Assembly (NCBI GenBank): GCA_016791285.1
Contig: JAEUMX010000328.1
Location: 1-10,397, forward strand
Length of the DNA: 10,397 nucleotides
Reading direction: 5' to 3'
DNA from: Burkholderiales bacterium
GTDB taxonomy: Bacteria; Pseudomonadota; Gammaproteobacteria; Burkholderiales; JAEUMW01
This document shows positions 1-7,633 of this stretch, one piece after another. Positions within the stretch are counted from its first letter, which is position 1; every line of letters begins with the position of its first letter. A program made the position numbers and the translations under genes. The notes beneath the pieces are model-generated. The model had not been told where the DNA came from and ran no database searches. It was given only the letters and a program-made list of their open reading frames with translations.

Positions 1-1775
1 GCAGCCTCGGTCCCCGAGGAGAACTCCGACACCGTCGAGGACGGCCGATCCAGGTTGCGCACCACACGCGGCGTGATGAGCAGCACGATCTCCGTCTTCT
101 GCCAGTCGACACCCTGACTCGAGAACAGCCTGCCGATCACCGGCAGGTTCGCGAGCCCCGGCACATTGTTGAAGGTGCGCCGATCCTCGTCCTGGATCAG
201 TCCGGCGAGCGCCTGCGTCTCGCCGTCCTGCAGCCTGAGCACGGTGCTCGCATTGCGGGTGCCGATCTCGTAGCCGATGGCCGGTTGCGTACCGCCGCTC
301 GAGCGCTCACGGATGACGTTGCTCACTTCGAGATTGACCTTCATCGCCACTTCGTCGTCGAGGTAGACCTGCGGCTCGAGCTCGAGTTTGAGGCCCACGT
401 CGAGATAGCTCACGTTGGTGGACACACCCACGTTCGCGGTCGACGTCGTGGTGAACACGGGCAGCTTGCGGCCGATCAGCACTTTCGCCTTCTCGCGGTT
501 CTTCACGCGCACTCTCGGGTTGGCGAGCAAGTTGGCGTTCGCGAGCTCCTGCCTGAGCTGAACGATGATGGCGGGGTTGGTCACATACGCCTGCAGGCCG
601 CCCTTGCCGAGCTGGATCACCGAGGGAATGGTGGCGGCCGGATTCGTGAGCCCCTGCCCGAGTCTGATCTCGTTCGGATACTGCAGACCCAGTGCCTGGA
701 GCTTGGCACGCTGGACTTCCAGCACTTCCAGATCCAGCACCACTTCGGGCTCCGCCAGATCCTGCGCCGCCACGAGCTTCTCGGCCACGCGGATCGCCTC
801 GGGCGTATCGCGCAGCACGAGCATGTTGAGCTTCTCGTCGATGTAGATGTCCTTCGCCTTGATCACCGCCTTCAGCATCGCCTGGGTCTGCTTGGCGTCC
901 GTATTGGTGAGATAGAAGCTGCGCACCACGAGGTCCTGGTACTCGCGCTGCTTGGCCGGCGTGCTCGGGAAGACCAGGACCGAGTTGTCGTTCAGAACCT
1001 TGTGCTCGAGCTGATTGGTGAGCAGCAGCACCTTCAGCACGTCCTCGATGGGCGTGTTGCGCACGAAGATGTTGACCTTGGCATCACCCTGCACCTCGCG
1101 GTCGAGCACGAAATTGATACCGGCCGCGCGCGACATGACCTCGAACACGGCCGACAGGTCGGCATCGCGGAACTCGAGCGTGATCGGTTTGTTGAGCGAG
1201 CGCCTGAGTCTGGGCGATGCGCCGGTGGCCGCGACGCCACCCTCCTCCAGCCGCCGTGTCAGCGCGCGCGCGCGCGGGTTCTGCGGATTCTCCTGCAGGA
1301 CCTGGCGCATCAGTCCATCCGCGGCGACGCTGTCGCCCTTCGCCACCGCAGCCTCGGCCTGGGCGATCAGCTGGTCATGACGCTGATCGACCGGAATCTG
1401 GGCCAGCCCCGTTTGCGCACGCTGACTGCCAGGGTCGATGCGCAGGATCTGACGGTAGATCGCCTCCGCCGTCGCGTAGTCTCCAGCCGCGCGATAACGG
1501 TCCGCTTCTCGCGCGAGCCCGGCCGAAATCGCTTCGCGCTGGTTGGTGAGGTAGACCTGGTACTCCACGCGCCTGGGGTCGGCGCGCACCGCCTGTTCAA
1601 CGAGCGCCAGACCTTCCTCGATATTGCCCTGCATGATCTGCTGCTGACCCTGCGTGAACGTTTCCGCCGCCGTGGGAGCGCGCGTGCCGGGGGTGGCGCA
1701 GCCCGTCAGCATCAGGGTGACGCAAAGGATGCACGCCACCGCGCGCGAGGCAAGACTCCTGGATTCCACTTTCAT
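1..1775 (-). CDS. gspD: GspD-type secretin, lipoprotein with N-terminal TPR-like block (3' end outside window)
   Basis: Outer-membrane secretin forming the multimeric exit channel of a T2SS-like machine. The ATG at 1775 overlaps the preceding stop (ATGA), with a GGGAG ribosome binding site 6 bases upstream; 591 codons are visible and the frame is open at the left edge. Residues 1-26 form a lipoprotein signal ending in the lipobox LTGC (Cys26). Residues about 36-170 are helical TPR-like repeats. About 196-270 resembles a secretin/TonB N0 (STN) domain (KPITLEFRDADLSAVFEVM). About 283-340 resembles one N1 (NolW-type) domain. Residues 344-573 are the secretin barrel domain, including the family signature VPGLANLPVIGRLFS at 538-552. 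Classical GspD has N0 to N3 and no TPR block, so this one has fewer ring domains plus an added repeat region. The lipid anchor and TPR block may replace a separate pilotin; that is inference. Only a short C-terminal tail should be missing. The family is certain; the exact subfamily is less so. Confidence 0.95.
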   Translation of the reverse strand, partial: MKVESRSLASRAVACILCVTLMLTGCATPGTRAPTAAETFTQGQQQIMQGNIEEGLALVEQAVRADPRRVEYQVYLTNQREAISAGLAREADRYRAAGDYATAEAIYRQILRIDPGSQRAQTGLAQIPVDQRHDQLIAQAEAAVAKGDSVAADGLMRQVLQENPQNPRARALTRRLEEGGVAATGASPRLRRSLNKPITLEFRDADLSAVFEVMSRAAGINFVLDREVQGDAKVNIFVRNTPIEDVLKVLLLTNQLEHKVLNDNSVLVFPSTPAKQREYQDLVVRSFYLTNTDAKQTQAMLKAVIKAKDIYIDEKLNMLVLRDTPEAIRVAEKLVAAQDLAEPEVVLDLEVLEVQRAKLQALGLQYPNEIRLGQGLTNPAATIPSVIQLGKGGLQAYVTNPAIIVQLRQELANANLLANPRVRVKNREKAKVLIGRKLPVFTTTSTANVGVSTNVSYLDVGLKLELEPQVYLDDEVAMKVNLEVSNVIRERSSGGTQPAIGYEIGTRNASTVLRLQDGETQALAGLIQDEDRRTFNNVPGLANLPVIGRLFSSQGVDWQKTEIVLLITPRVVRNLDRPSSTVSEFSSGTEA

Positions 1776-2308
1776 GGTGCGCTCCCGATCGCGAGGGACT
1801 GCTTCGCCTTCGCCGGCAAGTAGGTCAGTGCCATGGTGCGCGGGCCGATCGCGTCGACCCGATACTGTCCGTCGAGGGTTGCACCCTTGCGCACGACGTA
1901 GTTCCGATCACCCTTCGTCAGAAAGACCACGGTCTCGCCGTCTTCCAGCATCTTGCCCATATAGGTGAAGGGCACCGGGGGTGGCGGCGGCGGACCGGAC
2001 GAGCGCTGCGCCATGCCGCCGGCCTCGAGCGCTTCCGGGGACATCGGATCGAACCCCGCTTCGCCCCGGAAGGGGTCGGACTTGAGGGCCGGGTACGGTT
2101 CGCGCCGCAGGCGGTCGAGGCGTAGCTCCGATACCACGGACGCCGGTGTGCCGCCCGCGCTCGCTGCCCGCGCCGGATCCCGCGGTGCGACCGCCTCCGA
2201 GAGAGCGGCGCCCGACGGCGCCTCGCCGCTGTCCACCCACCGGATCGCCAGCACGACGAGCACGGCGAGCGCTGCCCAAACCCACCAGCGCCGCCTCTCG
2301 CTCTTCAT
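1772..2308 (-). CDS. GspC/PilP-like inner-membrane protein with a C-terminal HR-type domain
   Basis: Predicted 178-residue bitopic protein linking the inner-membrane platform to the secretin. Residues 1-7 are basic and cytoplasmic, and 8-23 form one hydrophobic membrane segment. A long low-complexity periplasmic linker follows, with a run of six prolines at 106-111. Residues 112-174 form a small beta-rich domain (FTYMGKM, then VVFLTKGDRNYVVRKGATL) that matches the pattern of PilP and the GspC homology region, which in known systems contacts the secretin N0 domain. There is no PDZ domain, so it is much shorter than classical GspC (about 270-300 residues). Its ATG overlaps the stop of the PilO-like gene (ATGA); a GGAG lies 10 bases upstream. 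It sits immediately before the secretin, as pilP does before pilQ. The family call rests on layout, topology and domain pattern and is fairly sure; whether to call it GspC or PilP is open. Confidence 0.8.
   Translation of the reverse strand: MKSERRRWWVWAALAVLVVLAIRWVDSGEAPSGAALSEAVAPRDPARAASAGGTPASVVSELRLDRLRREPYPALKSDPFRGEAGFDPMSPEALEAGGMAQRSSGPPPPPPVPFTYMGKMLEDGETVVFLTKGDRNYVVRKGATLDGQYRVDAIGPRTMALTYLPAKAKQSLAIGSAP
1782..1786 (-). promoter_or_regulatory. Ribosome binding site of gspD
   Basis: GGGAG on the minus strand, 6 bases before the gspD ATG and inside the end of the upstream gene. It supports the start at 1775 and shows that the secretin can be initiated independently as well as by coupling. 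Confidence 0.7.
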
Positions 2309-2856
2309 CGCGGGGGTTCTCCGGCAAGATGCAGTGTCAGGCGAATCCTGGCTTCGACCGTGGTACTGCCGGGGTCTTCGCGCCGCAGACTGAGCTCGTC
2401 GAGCGAGCTCGCGGGTACTTCAGTCAGCACCTGCGAGACGAATTCCCTGATCTGCGGGTAACCGCCGCGAACCGGCAGCGTGAGCTCGTAGCGCGCGAGC
2501 CTGAAATCTTTCTCGCGCCTCAGCTTGTATTCGCCTGCTTCGAGCCTCAAGCCTTGTGCCTCCGCCAAGCCGAAGATGCGCTGCAGCCACTCCGGCGTGG
2601 AGCCGAGCGGCGGAAAGAACGCGTAGAAGTTGGCCAGCGCATCGCCCGCCCCGACCGCTCCTGGTGCCGCGGGCGCCGCCTGCAGCTTCGTGCGCAGCTG
2701 CTCGACGTCCGCCCTCAGTTCGCTGATGCGCACCTCGAGCGGGATGATCACCGACGCGGCGAACGCGAGCGAGAGGGCGATCAGCACCATCCCGCCCACT
2801 CCCGTCCAGCCCATCGCGCTGACCTGGCGCCGCAGACTCCACAGCAGCGCCTTCAC
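2305..2856 (-). CDS. PilO/GspM-like inner-membrane assembly protein
   Basis: Predicted 183-residue bitopic inner-membrane protein of the PilO/GspM family, which pairs with PilN/GspL in the alignment complex. The basic N-terminus (1-18) is followed by a membrane segment at about 19-38, a short coiled coil at 41-60, an Ala/Pro/Gly-rich linker (61-72) and a ferredoxin-like alpha/beta domain (about 75-180, including ARYELTLPVRGGYPQIREF at 121-139). The frame can start at a GTG at 2871, but I prefer the GTG at 2856. That start forms a GTGA overlap with the PilN-like stop, like the other junctions of this operon, and begins with a typical basic leader. The downstream junction is an ATGA overlap. 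Family identification rests on topology, fold pattern and operon position; sequence conservation in this family is always low. Confidence 0.85.
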   Translation of the reverse strand: MKALLWSLRRQVSAMGWTGVGGMVLIALSLAFAASVIIPLEVRISELRADVEQLRTKLQAAPAAPGAVGAGDALANFYAFFPPLGSTPEWLQRIFGLAEAQGLRLEAGEYKLRREKDFRLARYELTLPVRGGYPQIREFVSQVLTEVPASSLDELSLRREDPGSTTVEARIRLTLHLAGEPPR

Positions 2857-3389
2857 CGGGTCGCCTCCCACGAAGCGACCACGGAGAACGTCACGGGTCG
2901 GCGCGGGCTCGCGGCGCTGAGCGCGTGCTCGACCAGATAGACCCCGACGAGGTGCGGCTGTGCCTCCAGACGCGTGACGAAAGCCGTGACGGCCGCAAGG
3001 CTCGTCGCCACCCCTGTAATGCGCACCTGCCTGCTCGTGACATCGGGCTGGATCGCGAGCAGCGCGAGGTCATTGTCGGCGGTCGCCTCCAGTTCCGAGA
3101 ACAGGACGCCCCATGGCAAAGTCATCTGTTCCAGCACCACGTTCGCACGCTTGATCTCCTCCGGCGGCACCTTGCTGTCGCGGGCGCCGACGCCGAGCGA
3201 TACCGTCTTGCGCCGCGCGAGCTGAGTCAGGTCGTCGAGCTTGGACTCCCATAGCCCCGCCTCCTTGCTGAGCGCCTGGAAGCCGACAATCGCCGCACCC
3301 GCGACGACGAGGCCGACCGCGAGCAGCCCCACCCTGAGCCAGCGGGCCTGGACCGCACGGCGATGAAAGTCGAGCTCCAGCCGCTGCAT
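2853..3389 (-). CDS. PilN-like inner-membrane assembly protein
   Basis: Predicted 178-residue bitopic protein equivalent to PilN, or to the C-terminal membrane half of GspL. It opens with MQRLELDFHRR, the usual short cytoplasmic tail that docks with a PilM-type protein. A membrane segment follows at 19-37, then a coiled-coil stretch at about 41-62 and a periplasmic ferredoxin-like domain at about 87-175 (for example LPWGVLFSELEATA at 91-104 and QVRITGVATSLAAVTAFV at 121-138). The frame stays open upstream to 3524. The extension is arginine-rich, overlaps the previous gene and looks like read-through of the wrong frame, so I place the start at ATG 3389, one base after the PilM-like stop. It ends in a GTGA overlap with the PilO-like gene. 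Confidence 0.87.
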   Translation of the reverse strand: MQRLELDFHRRAVQARWLRVGLLAVGLVVAGAAIVGFQALSKEAGLWESKLDDLTQLARRKTVSLGVGARDSKVPPEEIKRANVVLEQMTLPWGVLFSELEATADNDLALLAIQPDVTSRQVRITGVATSLAAVTAFVTRLEAQPHLVGVYLVEHALSAASPRRPVTFSVVASWEATR

Positions 3390-3390
3390 G

Positions 3391-4221
3391 TCAGGCGAGC
3401 GCAGTGAGCGCAGCGGCAAGCCGTGCATCGGTGATCGGACTCGCGGTATCGCGCAGCGAGAGCTTCTCCAGGGTCCAGCCCATTCCCTCCCCCTCCGCCG
3501 CCGCAAGCTCCTGTTCCGGCGCAAAGACGAAGGCCCGTCCCCGTGCGGCGGAACTCTCGCCCCCTAACACTTCCTGCTCGAGCGTCTGCGCGAGTTGCAA
3601 GGTGTCGTCGCTGCCGAGCCGGCGGCTGGCCACGCTGAGCCATGTGCCCCGCTCCACGCCGCCGAATGCGAACCGACCCGGCTCGACGACGCCGAACCAG
3701 AACCCGTCCTCGGGCAGGCGGCGGCGGCAGAAGTTGAACGCCGCGACGAAGTACGGGCTGACCGATGCCAGCCGCATCCCGGCGGTTCGAACCGTCGCGT
3801 GCAGCATGTCGACCAGCGCTCTCGGCGCAGCGCACGCCAGCACCGGTCGGTCGGGTCCCTGCCACGCGACGGTGGTCACCCATTCGACGGCCGCATCACC
3901 GTACACGATGTGAAACTGATGCTGCGCGAGCGCCTGCCAGTCCTCGTCGCTCACGACATCGCTCCAGGGCAGCACGACGTAACGGACGAAATGATTCGAC
4001 AACGTGACCGACACGTCGGCGCGCCGCGACATCGATGCGTCCGCGAGCAGCGCGGCGAGCAGCCGGATGGCGACGCTGCCCGTGACATCCTCGGCGCCGG
4101 TTTCGTCCTCCGCCACCTCGCTTTGCGCGAGCTGCGGCTGCCAGCCACGCGCGAACCGCAGCAGACCGACCCGTCCCGGTGACAGCGAAACGCCGATACG
4201 GTCACGCCACGAAGGTGACAC
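3391..4221 (-). CDS. PilM/GspL-like cytoplasmic component
   Basis: Predicted 276-residue soluble protein with no membrane segment, placed between the ATPase gene and the PilN-like gene, the position of PilM or the cytoplasmic half of GspL. In known systems that part links the ATPase to the membrane platform. Visible features are an N-terminal strand pair like the start of actin-like folds (RIGVSLSPGRVGLLRFARG at 8-26), SVTLSNHFVRYVVLPW at 71-86 as in GspL, and SVSPYFVAAFNF at 153-164, matching the PilM/GspL region before the second subdomain. I see no clear actin-type nucleotide-binding loops, and it is shorter than PilM (about 350 residues), as expected for a GspL-like domain that has lost ATP binding. 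The start is a GTG at 4221, overlapping gspE by 20 bases; no better in-frame start is nearby. Confident of the role, less of the exact family name. Confidence 0.8.
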   Translation of the reverse strand: MSPSWRDRIGVSLSPGRVGLLRFARGWQPQLAQSEVAEDETGAEDVTGSVAIRLLAALLADASMSRRADVSVTLSNHFVRYVVLPWSDVVSDEDWQALAQHQFHIVYGDAAVEWVTTVAWQGPDRPVLACAAPRALVDMLHATVRTAGMRLASVSPYFVAAFNFCRRRLPEDGFWFGVVEPGRFAFGGVERGTWLSVASRRLGSDDTLQLAQTLEQEVLGGESSAARGRAFVFAPEQELAAAEGEGMGWTLEKLSLRDTASPITDARLAAALTALA

Positions 4222-5899
4222 GGTTGATCTCCTGCAGGCTCGTCTCGCCCTGACTCACGAGCTCGAGCGCGCTGTCCCGCAAGAACCTCGTGCCCGATCG
4301 GCGCGCGACTTCCTTCAGCTCGCGGATCGGGCTGCGGCCGGCGATGAGCTCGCGCAATTCGTCGGTCAGCACCATGATCTCCGCGATCGCCTTGCGGCCA
4401 CGGTAGCCCGTCCCGCGGCACTGCCCGCAGCCGCGGCCGATGCGAAAGCGAAAGTGGCGCACATCGCTCGCGGCGAGCCCCGAGCGGGCAAGGAGCTCGG
4501 TGTCCGGCGCGTCGTCGACCGCGCACGCCGTGCACAGCACGCGCACGAGGCGTTGCGCCACGATCCCGTTCAACGCAGACACGAAGCTGTAAGGGTCGAC
4601 ACCCATGTGCATGAAGCGGCCGATCACGTCGAACACGTTGTTGGCGTGCACCGTGGTGAAGACGAGGTGCCCGGTCAACGCCGCCTGAACGGCGATCTGC
4701 GCTGTCTCCGGATCGCGGATCTCGCCCACCATGATGCGATCGGGGTCGTGACGCAGGATCGAACGCAGACCGCGCGCGAACGTGAGACCCTTCTTCTCGT
4801 TCACCGGAATCTGCAGCACGCCCGGCAGCTGATACTCGACCGGATCCTCGATGGTGATGATCTTGTCGGCGCCGTGGTTGATCTCCGAGATGGTCGCGTA
4901 GAGGGTGGTCGTCTTCCCGCTCCCGGTCGGACCGGTGACGAGCAACATGCCGTAGGGTTCGTTGGCGAGACGGCGGATCACGGTCTTCGCCGCCTCGTTG
5001 AAGCCGAGCTGTACGAGGCTCAGGCCACGTGCCAGATCCGACAGCGACTGCTTGTCGAGGATCCGCACCACGGCGTCCTCGCCGAAGATGCTCGGCATCA
5101 CCGAGACGCGGAAGTCGATCTCGCGCCCGCGCGCCGACACCCGGAAGCGACCGTCCTGCGGAATGCGGCGCTCGGCGATGTCGAGCTCCGACATGACCTT
5201 GATGCGCGAGATCACCTGCTCCGCGAGACCCGCACCGCTCAGAGAGCCAACGGCGTTCAATACACCGTCGATCCGGTAGCGGATGCTGAGCCCGTCGCCT
5301 TCGGTCTCGAGGTGGATGTCGCTCGCGCCGACCTTGAGCGCGTCGTACAGGGTGGAGTGCACCAGCTTGACGACCGGGCTCGTGTCTTCGCTGATGGTCT
5401 TGAGCGAGAGGTCGTCGACGACCGCCGCGGTGCCGCCGTGCGACCCGGGGGCCGGCAGCACCGCATCCATCGCCCGCAACCCGTCCTCGTGCCGTGCCAG
5501 GTAGGCCGCGACATCGGCCGGATGCGCCAGATGCCAGGTGAATGACACGGCCAGGCGCTCCTCCGCCCAGCGCCGGAAGTGCGGCGCGAACGGGTCCGAG
5601 AACACGAGCTGATGGGTGCCGGCAGGCTCCCGAAACAGCACGCACTCGTGCTGCATCGCCTCGGAAAAGGGCAGGACATCGAAGGCCGGGACGAGCTGAT
5701 AGAGGTCATCCATCGTCTTCGTCGGGTAGTGCAGGGTCAATCCGATCGCGTCGATGAACTCACGCGCCGACAGACCGGATTGCTCCTCCAGCACCTCCAT
5801 GACGCGCCGCCCGGTGGCCGCGGCCTGGTCGCGGCCGCGCCGCACGTCCTCGGGCGTGAGGGCCAGCGCGCGCACGGCGGTGGGCGCGGGCGCGCTCAC
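4202..5899 (-). CDS. gspE: GspE/PilB-type secretion ATPase
   Basis: Cytoplasmic hexameric ATPase that powers pseudopilus assembly. The predicted protein has 565 residues. Residues 1-150 form the N-terminal domain that contacts the platform. The catalytic part carries Walker A GPTGSGKT (323-330), the Asp box KIITIEDP (346-353), Walker B DRIMVGEIRD (387-396) and the His box GHLVFTTVHAN (410-420). A tetracysteine zinc motif is intact: Cys456 and Cys459 (CTAC), then Cys491 and Cys494 (CGQC), typical of GspE and PilB and absent from retraction ATPases of the PilT class. I place the start at GTG 5899, which makes a GTGA overlap with the gspF stop. The frame stays open upstream to 6475, but that extension lies fully inside gspF and has low-complexity Arg/Gly/Ala composition. 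All catalytic motifs are present, so the enzyme should be active. Confidence 0.97.
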   Translation of the reverse strand: MSAPAPTAVRALALTPEDVRRGRDQAAATGRRVMEVLEEQSGLSAREFIDAIGLTLHYPTKTMDDLYQLVPAFDVLPFSEAMQHECVLFREPAGTHQLVFSDPFAPHFRRWAEERLAVSFTWHLAHPADVAAYLARHEDGLRAMDAVLPAPGSHGGTAAVVDDLSLKTISEDTSPVVKLVHSTLYDALKVGASDIHLETEGDGLSIRYRIDGVLNAVGSLSGAGLAEQVISRIKVMSELDIAERRIPQDGRFRVSARGREIDFRVSVMPSIFGEDAVVRILDKQSLSDLARGLSLVQLGFNEAAKTVIRRLANEPYGMLLVTGPTGSGKTTTLYATISEINHGADKIITIEDPVEYQLPGVLQIPVNEKKGLTFARGLRSILRHDPDRIMVGEIRDPETAQIAVQAALTGHLVFTTVHANNVFDVIGRFMHMGVDPYSFVSALNGIVAQRLVRVLCTACAVDDAPDTELLARSGLAASDVRHFRFRIGRGCGQCRGTGYRGRKAIAEIMVLTDELRELIAGRSPIRELKEVARRSGTRFLRDSALELVSQGETSLQEINRVTFVA

Positions 5900-7086
5900 T
5901 GAATCGACCCCGCCAACTCGAAGATCGGCAGGTACATCAGCACGACGATGATCCCGATGACGATGCCGATCGCGGCCATCAGCAAGGGTTCGAAGAGCCG
6001 CGTGAAGAGATCCACCCAGCGCGCCACCTCGTCGTCGTGAAACGTCGCGATACGCTCCATCATCTCGCCCATGCGCCCGGTGCGCTCGCCCACGCGCAGC
6101 ATCCGCAGCGCGACCGGCGTCACGAGGTCGTGACTCTCCATGGCATCCGAGATGGACCGTCCCTCCTTGATGACCGCGGCCGCGCCGGAGAGGCGCTCGC
6201 GCAGGGACACCGTGAGCAGCCCGGACGTCATGCCGAGCGCCGGAATGATCGGGGTACCGCCGCGCAGCAGCATGCCCAGCGTGCGATAGAAGCGCGCCAG
6301 CTGATACACCCGCCAGCGCTGCCCAATGGCCGGAAACCGCCATATCCGGTCCGCCACCCACTGCCGGACCGCGGGCTCCCGCGCGAGCGTCGCGGCAACC
6401 GCCACGAGCACGACCAGGACGACCAGCACCGCGATGCCATTCGATTCGATGAGCTGGCCCCAGGTCAACAGCCATTGGGATAGCAACGGCAATTCGCTCC
6501 CCATGTCTTCGTAGATGTGGCTGAAGCGCGGCACGACGTATCCGAGAAGGAACATCGTCACGCCGCCCCCCACCAGGATCAGCAGTACCGGATAGACCGA
6601 CGCGGCAACGAGTTTCTTGCGCACCACGTCGAGCTGCGCCTGGTACGCCACGAAGCGCGCCATCGCCTCCGGCAAGTCGCCAGTACGCTCGCTCGCAAGC
6701 ACCGTGGCAACGTAGAGCGGTGTGAAGACGTGCGGAAATGCGTTGAGCGCATGCGAAAACGAGCGCCCCTCGTAGAGCTCGTCAAGCAGCCCGCGGATAA
6801 CCTTCTTGGCCTCGGCCCGTTCCTCCTTCTCGGCCAGAGTCTCGAGCGCTTCCACGAGATTGAGTCCGGCCTCGAGCAGCGCGACGAGTTCCTGGCTGAA
6901 CAGTGCCAGCGACAACGCGGAAGAAGACCGCGGCAGCAGCGTCGCGAGCGAAAAGCTGCGGCGCGCCGACAGTACCGTGTAGCCCTGCGCGGTCGCCTGC
7001 CGGATCGCGTCGTCCGCGTCCCGGGCGTCCAGCTCGAGCGCCTCCAGTCCCTGGCGACCCTTCAGTGCCTTCAGCTCGAAGCGCAT
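5896..7086 (-). CDS. gspF: GspF/PilC-type inner-membrane platform protein
   Basis: Polytopic inner-membrane protein at the base of the pseudopilus, which couples the ATPase to pilin insertion. The 396 residues match the usual family length of about 400. The N-terminal stretch (about 1-45) is the expected cytoplasmic entry region. Two duplicated T2SSF helical domains lie at about 57-180 (SQELVALLEAGLNLVEALE, then LASERTGDLPEAMARF) and 262-388 (YRTLGMLLRGGTPIIPAL, then RVGERTGRMGEMMERIA). The glycine-containing ERTG motif occurs in both copies. Hydrophobic segments are at about 163-184, 216-234 and 367-388. The ATG at 7086 follows gspG after 22 bases without a strong ribosome binding site. The stop overlaps the gspE GTG. 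Confidence 0.96.
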   Translation of the reverse strand: MRFELKALKGRQGLEALELDARDADDAIRQATAQGYTVLSARRSFSLATLLPRSSSALSLALFSQELVALLEAGLNLVEALETLAEKEERAEAKKVIRGLLDELYEGRSFSHALNAFPHVFTPLYVATVLASERTGDLPEAMARFVAYQAQLDVVRKKLVAASVYPVLLILVGGGVTMFLLGYVVPRFSHIYEDMGSELPLLSQWLLTWGQLIESNGIAVLVVLVVLVAVAATLAREPAVRQWVADRIWRFPAIGQRWRVYQLARFYRTLGMLLRGGTPIIPALGMTSGLLTVSLRERLSGAAAVIKEGRSISDAMESHDLVTPVALRMLRVGERTGRMGEMMERIATFHDDEVARWVDLFTRLFEPLLMAAIGIVIGIIVVLMYLPIFELAGSIQ

Positions 7087-7108
7087 CGTCTAGGCGGCAG
7101 GAGCGGTC

Positions 7109-7591
7109 CTATCGATTGGTGATATCCGCGGCCTCTCCCGAACCCCCGAGATGGCCATCCTTGCCGAGCGAGACCAGGTCGAGCTCGCTCTTCTCGCCCG
7201 GATAGCGATACTGGTACGGGCGGCCCCAGGGGTCCATCGGCACGCCCTTCTTGAGATAAGGTCCGCCCCACTTCGCTTCGTTTGCCGGGCGCTCCACCAG
7301 CGCCTTCAGGCCCTGCTCCGTCGAAGGGTACTGGCCGGTGTCCAGACGATAGAGATCCAGCGCCTGCTGCAGGCTCTCGATCTGCGCCTGGGCCATCTTC
7401 ACCTCCGACTTGCCGACCTGCTGGAAATAGCGGGGCGCCACATAGCCCACCAGCAGACCGATGATCACCATCACGACCAGCAGCTCGAGGAGCGTGAACC
7501 CCGCCGTGCGCCGGGTGTGGGGCGCGGTCGCGCGAAACGCCACCAACCGCGGGTTCGCAAACCGCAAGAGTTCAATCGTTCGTATCGTCAT
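7109..7591 (-). CDS. gspG: GspG-type major pseudopilin
   Basis: Predicted precursor of the major pseudopilin that builds the periplasmic pseudopilus. The class III signal is textbook: RRTAG then FTLLELLVVMVIIGLLVG, with cleavage predicted between Gly31 and Phe32 and the conserved Glu5 of the mature protein at residue 36. The mature part is about 129 residues. It has the long N-terminal helix, the QYPSTEQGLKAL motif, the DPWGRPYQYRYPG segment and the C-terminal SLGKDGHLGGSGEAADI loop, which in GspG proteins binds calcium. The start is uncertain. ATG at 7591 gives a long leader of 31 residues; the frame also permits ATG at 7672 (112-residue-like Arg-rich extension, unlikely) and GTG at 7543 (leader of 15). 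None has a strong ribosome binding site. It is the first gene of the operon, and a prepilin peptidase must be encoded elsewhere. Confidence 0.95.
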   Translation of the reverse strand: MTIRTIELLRFANPRLVAFRATAPHTRRTAGFTLLELLVVMVIIGLLVGYVAPRYFQQVGKSEVKMAQAQIESLQQALDLYRLDTGQYPSTEQGLKALVERPANEAKWGGPYLKKGVPMDPWGRPYQYRYPGEKSELDLVSLGKDGHLGGSGEAADITNR

Positions 7592-7617
7592 CGCCGCATC
7601 TTTGAGGTGTAGGCTCC

Positions 7618-7633
7618 CGGCGCGGCCGCGCCG
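7618..7633. repeat. 16-base GC-only perfect palindrome
   Basis: CGGCGCGGCCGCGCCG reads identically on both strands and lies 27 bases before the preferred gspG ATG. As RNA it could fold near the gspG translation start; as DNA it could be a symmetric protein site. In DNA this GC-rich such a palindrome may also be chance. Confidence 0.6.

Noticed and set aside
1262..1275. Alternating GC dinucleotide run inside gspD
   Set aside because: It encodes in-frame residues (PRARAL) in the linker after the TPR block and is explained by codon bias; no sign of a special structure role.
285..1823. A 512-codon open frame on the plus strand opposite gspD
   Set aside because: It is rich in Arg, His, Leu and Glu with no domain pattern, and lies exactly antisense to a clear secretin gene. 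It is the usual mirror frame in high-GC DNA.
3390..3524. N-terminal extension of the PilN-like protein
   Set aside because: Arginine-rich, overlaps the PilM-like gene and lacks family similarity; the ATG at 3389 begins with the typical PilN tail.
4004..5545. A 513-codon open frame on the plus strand opposite gspE
   Set aside because: Antisense shadow of the ATPase gene, with biased Arg/Ala/His/Asp composition and no recognisable motif.
5900..6475. N-terminal extension of gspE up to 6475
   Set aside because: It lies wholly inside gspF in another frame and is Arg/Gly/Ala-rich low complexity; the GTG at 5899 gives the normal GspE length and a GTGA overlap.
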